Of a DNA stretch of 30,486 nucleotides, positions 20,759 to 27,621 are shown one piece after another. Location: the NCBI GenBank assembly GCA_019677205.1, contig JAAMXY010001173.1:1-30486 (forward strand), given 5' to 3'. A model generated the notes under the pieces. That model did no database searches, had not been told where the DNA came from, and saw nothing but the letters and a program-made list of their open reading frames with translations. Within the stretch, counting starts at the first letter, position 1, and each line of letters opens with the position of its first letter. The position numbers and the translations under genes were made by a program. This DNA is from Pinguiococcus pyrenoidosus (lineage: Eukaryota > Sar > Pinguiophyceae > Pinguiochrysidales > Pinguiochrysidaceae).

Positions 20759-21313
20759 ATGCTCCGTGTCGTCGCCCTCGTTGCCCTGCTGGTCGGCAGC
20801 AGCGCCTTTGTCGCCCCCGTGGCGAGGCCGCGGGCTGCGGTCCGCATGGCCATGGCCGGCGACAGCCGCCGCGACGTCGCCATCCAGTCTGTGGCTGCGC
20901 TCGGTTCGCTGCTGGCGGGCGCGCAGATGGCCGTGGCGGACGAGGTGGCCGCTCCGGCGTCGACCGAGCTCGGTCCGCCGCCGACGGACTGGGGACTCAG
21001 CAACCAGTACTACGACGACGCCGTCCGCGTGGTGAATCACATGCGGTATGCCACCATCATGCCCAAGAGCACTCCCAACTACGAGGCCATCGCCACCAAC
21101 TGCAAGAAGGAGATGATCGACTTCGTCTCCTTCTACCGGCGCTTCCCGAACGTGGCGGGCAAGCCGTCCTTCTCCACCTTGTACACGGCCATCAACGTGC
21201 TCGCGGGCCACTACACCAACTACGGCGTGAAGTTCCCCGTGCCGGAGAAGCGCAAGAAGCGCTTGTTGCAGGAGTATGCGGAAATTGAGAAGAACATCAA
21301 GCGCTCGCGGTAA
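20759..21313 (+). CDS. psb27: Photosystem II repair/assembly protein Psb27, plastid-targeted
   Basis: Psb27 binds CP43 on the lumenal side of assembling or repairing photosystem II before the manganese cluster is built. The intronless gene gives 184 residues. The leader is tripartite: a signal peptide MLRVVALVALLVGSSA with predicted cleavage before F17 (FVAP), a short basic transit region, then RR at 37-38 followed by a hydrophobic stretch ending AVA-DE at 58-62. The last part is a thylakoid-lumen signal, possibly Tat type. The mature part carries the Psb27 signature: NQYYDDAVRVVNHMRYAT, DFVSFYRRFPNVAGKPSFST, LYTAINVLAGHYTNYGVKFP and PEKRKKRLLQEYAEIEKNI. The start is the ATG at 20759, because the in-frame codon at 20750 is GTG. 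A four-helix lumenal protein of this length is normal for the family. This gene best shows that the host is a photosynthetic alga with a complex plastid. Confidence 0.96.
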   Translation: MLRVVALVALLVGSSAFVAPVARPRAAVRMAMAGDSRRDVAIQSVAALGSLLAGAQMAVADEVAAPASTELGPPPTDWGLSNQYYDDAVRVVNHMRYATIMPKSTPNYEAIATNCKKEMIDFVSFYRRFPNVAGKPSFSTLYTAINVLAGHYTNYGVKFPVPEKRKKRLLQEYAEIEKNIKRSR

Positions 21314-21692
21314 AGGCTGAAGGGAAGGAGGTGTGGTGTGGACCAGAGCGCCAGTGAGGGAGGTGAGAGAACGGTGCGAGGTTCGAACCTTCGAAGCTAC
21401 GGAATGCGCGTGGCGTGGCCAGAGCAGTGAAGATGATGCACATGGCGATGTGGAAGGTGCCTGAAGACTTGCTGTCGGAGAGGATCTGAGTGGGTCAGTG
21501 AACAACGAGCACCCAACTTGCTTGCACCGCGGCGCTCCGCTCCACATTGCCCGGCTCGACTCGGCTTGAGCCCATTCTGCTACGCTCGGCTCGCGTCCTC
21601 CACTTTGCTCTGCTCGGCTGGCAAGGAGGCCTCGAAACCTATGCGGCGATTTCCAAGGCCTGGCTAGCGTGCGCTCCTTTGTTCCCAAAGGA
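21314..21692. other. Convergent 3' region between psb27 and the ankyrin gene
   Basis: These 379 nt should hold two 3' UTRs. Degenerate GCTCGGCTCG-type words recur at 21537-21625, giving a weak direct repeat of about 10-25 nt. No gene is supported. Confidence 0.5.
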
Positions 21693-22709
21693 CTAGCGGA
21701 CGAGCTCCTCAGTGCAAGCTGTGGACAGCTTCCTCCTGCTCGAAGCCTCCTGGCATGCCTTTCGAAGCTCCTTGAAGCCGCGGGCCGGAGCAGGCACTGA
21801 GGTGTTCACTTTCTGCGTCGTCCTAGAAGGGTTGGCTTCGCCAGCTGGGTGCTCCGCGTCCGCACGGATGTGAGACGCTACTGCCGCTGATCGAGACGCC
21901 CGACTTGAGCTCCGCGGTCTCGAGCTCGTCCGGGACATGAGACGCGCAGCGCCCTGCAGGGGTCTTGTTCCTTCTCGCAGACGCCTTCCTGAACCCTCTT
22001 TCTGTTCGGCGGCAGCAAGGGCGGCAGCGACCGGCCAATGCGCAGCGATTTTTGCAATCATGGAGGGCGTCCAGCAGTCCGAGTCCTGCGCAGCAACGTT
22101 GGCGCCACTCGTGAGCAGGACATCCGTGACCTCGGCGCTGCCAGTCCGCGCTGCATGGTGGAGGGGCGTTGCTCCGGCGACATTCGCTGCGTCCACATTC
22201 GCCCCAGCCAGAAGTAATCGCCCCACGATGGAAGGAAAGCCGCGTGCTGCGGCGATGTGAAGAGGGGTCTCTCCTCGGAATCGCGTGGGCGGATCCACCT
22301 CGCAGCGCCGCCGCAAGAGCAGGTCCACAAGGCCCTGGGATCCCGTGTAGGCGGCGAGGTGAAGCGCCCTCCAGCCAAACTTGGTTTGCGCTTCGAGGGA
22401 CGCCCCAAAGTCCAGGAGCGACTCGACCACTCCACCGTTCTCGTGGAAGACTGCGCAGTGCAGCGCGGTCCAATTCTGCTCGTCAGCGTCGTGAATGTTC
22501 TCGATGGCCGGCAGGACATGATCGATCTGTTCCTTCCGCAGAAAGTCGGCCGAGTCTCCGTGCAGAGCTCGAGGCTCCCGCAACAAGTACTTGGAGGACC
22601 GGCCGCATGTGATGCACTTGCCGGAGGCGGAGACGTTTCTTTGCCCGCAGAGATGGCAATACCATGCCGCTTCGGCTTCAGTGGCGCCATCGCCGTCGCT
22701 ACTCCCCAT
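21693..22709 (-). CDS. RanBP2-type zinc finger plus ankyrin-repeat protein
   Basis: One open frame of 338 residues from the ATG at 22709 (MGSSDGDG). The longer frame to 22820 lacks an ATG at its end and is composition-biased. A RanBP2/Npl4-type zinc finger lies at about 16-35 (W-x-C-x2-C, then N25, then C-x2-C: AWYCHLCGQRN, KCITCG), a fold that binds ubiquitin or single-stranded RNA. About four or five ankyrin repeats follow at 80-215: NWTALHCAVFHENGGVVESL, GWRALHLAAYTGSQGLVDLL, GETPLHIAAARGFPSIVGRL and GATPLHHAARTGSAEVTDVL. The tail is basic and Ser/Arg-rich (SRTSSRPRSSSRASRS), probably disordered. The architecture suggests a protein-binding adaptor; the partner is unknown. Its upstream 325 nt carry a dense cluster of TACTGTA-like words. 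Confidence 0.85.
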   Translation of the reverse strand: MGSSDGDGATEAEAAWYCHLCGQRNVSASGKCITCGRSSKYLLREPRALHGDSADFLRKEQIDHVLPAIENIHDADEQNWTALHCAVFHENGGVVESLLDFGASLEAQTKFGWRALHLAAYTGSQGLVDLLLRRRCEVDPPTRFRGETPLHIAAARGFPSIVGRLLLAGANVDAANVAGATPLHHAARTGSAEVTDVLLTSGANVAAQDSDCWTPSMIAKIAAHWPVAAALAAAEQKEGSGRRLREGTRPLQGAARLMSRTSSRPRSSSRASRSAAVASHIRADAEHPAGEANPSRTTQKVNTSVPAPARGFKELRKACQEASSRRKLSTACTEELVR

Positions 22710-23034
22710 CGGCCCCTGCTGCTCTGTAGGGAACGGACAGCTCTGCGGGAGGGAGCACTGGAAGGATCCACTGCGGGGAGGCGTTGGCCAGTCTTTCTGT
22801 GCTGTTCTACAGTGGAACACGGGGACTCTGTAGTACTACATGCTACTGTACCGGGAACGTTTACGCGTCGGCGGAGGCTCCGTGGCTCAAGGCACAATCC
22901 CGATTTCTCTGGTATGGGCATGGACTGTCGCCTCTTGTGGCTCTCTTTCAGGCGGTGACAGGGTGGCGAGGCAACTGGCAAAGGAAGGAGCATTTCATGG
23001 GTGTCCTCATCCGATGCCGTATCCGCCATGGCGC
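22710..23034. promoter_or_regulatory. Probable promoter region of the ankyrin gene
   Basis: These 325 nt lie between two minus-strand genes. Words related to TACTGTA cluster at 22806-22851: CTACAGT at 22807, CTGTAGTACTACA, and TACTGTA at 22844-22850, about 100-140 nt before the ankyrin ATG. That is promoter-like spacing, as inference. Confidence 0.5.
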
Positions 23035-24239
23035 CTACTCTTCCCTGGCTTGACGTTTGGCTTGCGGGATTTCCTCTGGGCACCCCCGCTCTGCGAAAGA
23101 CCGATGAACGCAAGTCAGAGACGCAGCGGCCGCTTTCGCTACGGCGAAGGTTCCTACCTTGGCCTCTTCAGACGTGCTGAAGAACTTGGCGAGGCTCTTG
23201 GCCAAGGCCTTCGCTTCGGCACGTGGGAGGGTCCACTGGATGACGTGTGGTGGCAAGTGATAGATCGGCTGCGTCTCCCACTGGTCGGCTCCATCAAGGG
23301 AGTCCTGTGGCTCCGACTCCAATGAGGGACTATCCTCCACGGCCATTTCGACCTCGCCATCCACTCCGTCGACAGAGGTGGCGTCGGCGTCCGCCTCCCG
23401 TTCCACGGCAGCCACGCACTTCTGCTGCACCTGGGAGGAGTACGAAGACCTTTTTGTGAGGCCAAAGCAGACAAGCATGGCATGCCGATTGCTTGACCTC
23501 TTCGAAAGCATCTGGCAGTCTCAGCGGACTGAGATCGACGGCCACGACGTCCGTGATCCCGTCGTTGCTCTTGTGCAGCACAATGGTCTTCCAGCAAAAG
23601 ATGAGATGGGTGAGGAAGAAGAAAGTCACCGAACGCAAGGACTGCCTACGGCTCACCGGCTGCGCACGAGCATCGCAAAGGGATCGATACGTATTCGCCA
23701 GAGGGGCCTCCCGACGTTGGCTCCGCCAGCCACTTCCCGTGATCTATTTGCCCGGAGACAGACGAGGATGCCTGTTTGTGAGAATCCTCGACGCGCAGAT
23801 ACCCCATGCACACCTTGCAGACGCGGGATGGTGCACCTCTAAGAATCCTTTCCGCCGCGCGAGGTCGTAGAGCTCTCTCTCATCTGCATTCAGGCGGTGA
23901 GGCACCCCCCGGGAGCCCGTTCCCTGCATCCGAGGCCGTCAGGTTCCTCGCAGTTCTTGGTTCAGCAGCTTCGCTGCAGTCCTGACCTTCTTCTTTGCCG
24001 GCTTGCCCCAGCTGATCCGCTCCACGTCGTCGACTGTAGGTCTCCAGCAGTCCGTTCGTGCAGGAAAGTCTCCTCTGCATGCCACCGGTGAGCCCTGTGC
24101 AGGCTGGAGAGCGGCGAGGACGCGCAACCTACTTGCAGAGTCTTCTGGCCGTGAGGCATCGGCTATAGCCGCCGCGGTAGGCAGTCGGGAGGCCGTAGAG
24201 CGGCACCAGCGTCAGCATACAAGCCGCCGAGGATCGCAT
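23035..24239 (-). CDS. Unnamed protein with a conserved-looking WGKPAK-GTGSR-NTYR core
   Basis: Six exons (24133-24239, 23987-24074, 23837-23923, 23657-23743, 23498-23587, 23035-23430) join in phase to give 284 residues. The N-terminus (MRSSAACMLTLVPLYGLPTA) looks like a weak signal or organelle-targeting peptide. The core at about 45-155 reads like a constrained domain: DCWRPTVDDVERISWGKPAK, GTGSRGVPHRLNADERELYD, then GSGWRSQRREAPLANTYRSL, CDARAQP and VVAVDLSPLR. I have an impression of related algal or plant proteins with GTGSR, GSGWR and NTYR-CDAR motifs but cannot name the family. The C-terminal 130 residues are acidic, then Ala/Lys-rich, and end KRQAREE. No catalytic motif is recognisable. 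The pattern of Trp, Arg and Gly could suit RNA or nucleotide binding, but that is a guess. The donors at 23986 and 23497 are GTCAGG and GTCAAG, weaker than the rest. Confidence 0.72.
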
Positions 24240-25018
24240 GGCCCAAGACCGGGCGCTTCACGAGCAGTGGAGCTGCACGGGCTGCGAAGCGAGAGCATTG
24301 GCAAACACCACGTCAGCAGATCCGATGCCGTCTCTGGAGGATCCTTGCACAGGAGGCGCACTCTTTGCACAGCCACTCACCAGTCGATTGCAGGGTGTCT
24401 GAGAATCGATGATCCTGCGCTTTTCTGACAGGGTTGGATGACAAAGCGGCGCTGCGCTGCATCGAACAGCCCCAAATACACGCCCGCATGTGTGCGTCCG
24501 TCTGGCGGCATTGAGACGGACGGAAGTTCCTTTTGTTCCATTTGGAAACGGACGCACAAGATCGATCTTGCGTAGTTTCGTTTCTGGTCAGTCGGTCAGT
24601 GTTAATAATATGATCCCTTGAGTTGAGTTTGGAAAAGCCTGCTCACGTTGCCCGCCAAACACAGCTCAAATGGGCCGCGGCGCCCGAAGCCCCTGAGCGT
24701 TGGTGCGCAATTGATGGCTTCCGAGGCTCCTGCTTTTTGAGCACTACAGCTTCTGGAGAAGTGACGTGTCTTCAGAGACTCCGTCGTGAGCAATCGGGCC
24801 TTGTGGATCCTGTGGTTGCGTCGCGGAGAGGCGCACAGCGCAGGCAGAACTCGGTGCCGCGTTCCCCCCAAATAGGGGAGGCCTTCCACGAGCACAGCCC
24901 GTCCGAATCGTCCTGTCCGTGAACCAAAGAGCATTTTGCGGGAGCAGCGCTTGCAAGAAGGCACAGCCCGGCGTCCGAGAGTGTGGACAGGCGCGTTTTT
25001 AGCTTGCCGAGAGGCAGC
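24240..25018. other. Divergent intergenic region, 779 nt
   Basis: It lies between the unnamed minus-strand gene and the Mpv17-family gene on the plus strand, so both promoters should be here. A perfect 14-bp palindrome, CAAGATCGATCTTG, is at 24557-24570, followed by a small AT-rich patch (TTAATAATATGATC) near 24602-24615. Frames of 99-193 codons on both strands do not resemble proteins. Confidence 0.5.
24557..24570. promoter_or_regulatory. 14-bp perfect palindrome
   Basis: CAAGATCGATCTTG is its own reverse complement and lies in intergenic DNA between divergent genes. It could bind a dimeric factor. It is listed as a site only; there is no functional evidence. Confidence 0.35.
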
Positions 25019-25852
25019 ATGCCGTCTCTTGCAGAATTGTACGCGGAAGCGCTCCGGACGCGTCCGCTGCAGACGAAAGCCGCCATTGGCTTCATCGGAG
25101 CGGCTGCGAGTAACATCGTCGCGCAGGTGAGGCACGGTCCGCTTCTGACGCCAAGATGATATGAGGGCTGAAACACAAGGCACCCAAAACGCAGTGTACG
25201 GCGCAGAAGGGGCGAGGCGGGACTAGGGGCTCCTTCCAGTGGGCAATTTGTTTCCTCTTCGCGCTTCACAACTCGCCGCCGCTGTCCCACTTCTGGTATG
25301 CCTTCCTGGAGCGTGTGCCGCGGCTGTCCAAGTCGCCCATTCTCAAGGTCATTCTGGACAACGTCATCTGGAGGCCTTTCCTCCTGCTGTACTCCTTTGT
25401 CTGCTTCGGGATCCTCATGGGCAGGACCCCGAAGGAGATCATGGCCGAGCTTCGCGCCAAGTTCGTCAGCAGCTACGTGACGGGTAACGCTCGGCATCCA
25501 AGTCCAGGCACCCGATCTTCGTGCGCAGCGGCACCCTAACCATGTGTTCTCCTACAGGCCTGAAGATCTACCCGGTCGCCTCCTTCGTAAACATGACCAT
25601 CGTGCCGCTTGACATGCGAACATCCTTCAGCGAGCTGGTCGGGTTCTTCTGGAACTGGTACCTCTCCATGGCCTTCGCGGCGACTGCTTCCGATGAGGAG
25701 CTCGAAGATGACGAAGACCGCGACGAGGAGGACGACGACGACGACGAGGAGAACGAGTTCGACAAGGAAGAAGACGTACGTGACCCCTCGGCTGCTCCCC
25801 ACCAGGCGCATAGGATTTGCTGAATAGCCATCCGCCCCCGCTGCAGGCTTAG
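25019..25852 (+). CDS. Mpv17/PMP22-family membrane protein with acidic C-terminal tail
   Basis: The family comprises small four-helix membrane proteins of peroxisomes, mitochondria and plastids, thought to form channels or affect metabolite traffic. Exons: 25019-25126, 25240-25483, 25558-25775, and a final GCT-TAG at 25847-25852, giving 191 residues. An alternative without the last splice reads on to a stop at 25823. Family features: LYAEALRTRPLQTKAAIGFI with NIVAQ-W across the first intron, SHFWYAFLERV, KVILDNVIWRPFLLLYSFVC, GLKIYPVASFVNMTIVPLDM and LVGFFWNWYLSMAF. The ending FFWNWYLS matches the usual family terminus. After it comes about 30 residues of almost pure Asp/Glu (EDDEDRDEEDDDDDEEN), which standard Mpv17 proteins lack. 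The ATG at 25019 places the first conserved helix at the usual distance. Organelle not determinable. Confidence 0.88.
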
Positions 25853-26089
25853 CCGGTTGTGCTCAGCGTTGCCTCCGCCTCGATCCCCCAGGAGCAGACG
25901 TTTGAGGACGCATGGGAAGAATCTGCGACGAGATAGCGGAGGACCAGTCCGACTGTCGCGTAGTCCGCAGGTCGCGGCGACGGAGCCTTCAGACTTCCAC
26001 CACGTACGACGCTTCCGGCCCAGTTGCCGCATGTCACACGAGCGTCGTTGGTCGAGACGCCGTTTCAGAAGCTCCCCAGGCGACGTTGC

Positions 26090-27025
26090 TCAAGGAGATT
26101 GACTTGCCGAGATGCGGTAGAGCCTCAAGATAGTCCGTTCTCCGTTCATGCTGTCTATAAGGTCTGCTGCGCCACGCAACAAGTCCCCGTCGCCGCGGTG
26201 GTCGTCCTGGCCTCGGTGAACCACCTCCTTCACAAGAGAGACCTCCAACCGCTTCTGCAAGCGTCGCACCAGTGAGGCTTCCTTCTTGAAGCGCCGGGTT
26301 TGAGCGAGCAGCGCCGTCGCGCCCTCGGAGCAGAGACGGTGCAGAGTAAGCTCCAGCGGATCGAGCAGATGCTCCCAGTAGATGCAATCGGCTGCAACAA
26401 CAACGTGACCGGCCAGCCTCGGAGACTCGTCTGTACCCCTGCTGTCGATGTAGTGCTCCACGTCTGCTGTGCCCCAAGCAAGGGGCATGGCTTGCACTCG
26501 ACTCCCTCCTTCTCCGCGATCCGCTTGGACACCGAGAGCGTCCGCATTAAGAGCAATGTTCTCCTCCAGCGCAGGAAGCACTTCTGGGAGATCACTCAGG
26601 ACCACGCGCGGCGCTCCAAGGGCGGCACAGAAGAGGCCCACCAACCCCACGCCGGCGCCGAGCTCAAGGACGCTGGCCTCCTCGATCGGAGAGGGCAGCA
26701 GCTGACCCCACTGCTCGTCCTCCGCGGCTGCAGCGCCAGCAGCCTGCTCCAAGCATCGACACAAGAAGACCGCTGCCGGCCACAAGTGGAAACCGATGCC
26801 TTGCTGCTGCCGCTGCAGAATCTGAAGAGGCGGCGTCAGCTCGGACGCGAACGCCAAAGGTCGAACTTCGGGATCTTCAGAGGACTCCGAGGCTTCCGCA
26901 GCCGCAGCGCTCCCGGGCGAGTCGAACTGGAAGTTGCTCTGGAGGGCATCGCCCGCGTCTTCATCGTCGCTGTCATCCACCAGCCATTGACTCAGGCCCA
27001 GCGGAGACGAATCCGAGGAGCTCAT
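26090..27025 (-). CDS. Family-16 (METTL21-like) protein lysine methyltransferase
   Basis: The family transfers methyl groups from S-adenosylmethionine to lysines of chaperones, elongation factors or similar proteins. The intronless gene gives 311 residues from the ATG at 27025 (MSSSDSS). An ATG-like extension to 27166 is basic and unlike the family. After an acidic, Ala/Ser-rich leader of about 75 residues, the domain begins with GIGFHLWPAAVFL near 76-88. Motif I is VLELGAGVGLVG at 119-130, the acidic post-I segment is VVLSDLPEVLPALEENI at 141-157, and ADCIYWEHLLDPLELTL near 212-228 contains the DxxY motif (D213 to Y216) that defines family 16. The end, ERTILRLYRI, matches the usual last strand. 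The protein substrate cannot be assigned. It converges on the Mpv17-family gene with about 240 nt between stops. Confidence 0.88.
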   Translation of the reverse strand: MSSSDSSPLGLSQWLVDDSDDEDAGDALQSNFQFDSPGSAAAAEASESSEDPEVRPLAFASELTPPLQILQRQQQGIGFHLWPAAVFLCRCLEQAAGAAAAEDEQWGQLLPSPIEEASVLELGAGVGLVGLFCAALGAPRVVLSDLPEVLPALEENIALNADALGVQADRGEGGSRVQAMPLAWGTADVEHYIDSRGTDESPRLAGHVVVAADCIYWEHLLDPLELTLHRLCSEGATALLAQTRRFKKEASLVRRLQKRLEVSLVKEVVHRGQDDHRGDGDLLRGAADLIDSMNGERTILRLYRISASQSP

Positions 27026-27621
27026 GGAAGGCGCAAGGAAAGGGAAAATCTGAATCAGAACTGACGCTGGTGAAGAGCGGCGTCGGCGCGGATTCTGTCC
27101 AGGTGGGAACTCGCGAGACAGATGGAAATTATCATGTGACAGATGGAGAATCGCTGTTTCTTGCATTGAAATTGTAGTACAGTATCAAAAGAAGAGCGTT
27201 TCTCTTCATGACATGAATAGTCTATTGATGATAATTTATAAACTGATCATTTTCGACAAAAGTATAACATATATTAACGTTATGAGTTTTATATTAAATT
27301 GAAAATAATATTTCAAGTAATAGTGAGTTATGAAGGTGAGACTACGGATGATTCAAAATATCCCTCTTATCCCGCCATGGTTTGGCCGCAGATGCACGTT
27401 GGCCGCTTCGGCGCCGCGCCACGCACGGCTGGATGCGCTTAGGTTCCCGCCCATCTTTGTGCGCGTTCGGCTCCATCGCTTCACTTCCGCTGACAGCTCC
27501 TGAGGCTGCGAATCCGTGGCTGTTCCGCTAGAATCGCCGCGAATGGCCTTCGCGCTGTAGCCTCGTACGTGGCAGATCCCTCGACAGCGTTTACCGCTCT
27601 TTTTGCGGCGCGGAAGTTGCG
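27026..27621. promoter_or_regulatory. Divergent region with an AT-rich island
   Basis: The 596 nt lie between the methyltransferase and the ABC1 kinase starts. TACAGTA is at 27178-27184 within TGTAGTACAGTA. From about 27160 to 27355 the DNA is strongly AT-rich (TAATTTATAAAC, TATAACATATATTAACG, TTATATTAAATTG), in sharp contrast to the rest of the window, then returns to GC-rich. No gene is seen. Confidence 0.6.

Noticed and set aside
24602-25183. 193-codon minus-strand frame
   Set aside because: It overlaps the first exon of the Mpv17-family gene antisense and has random-looking, basic composition.
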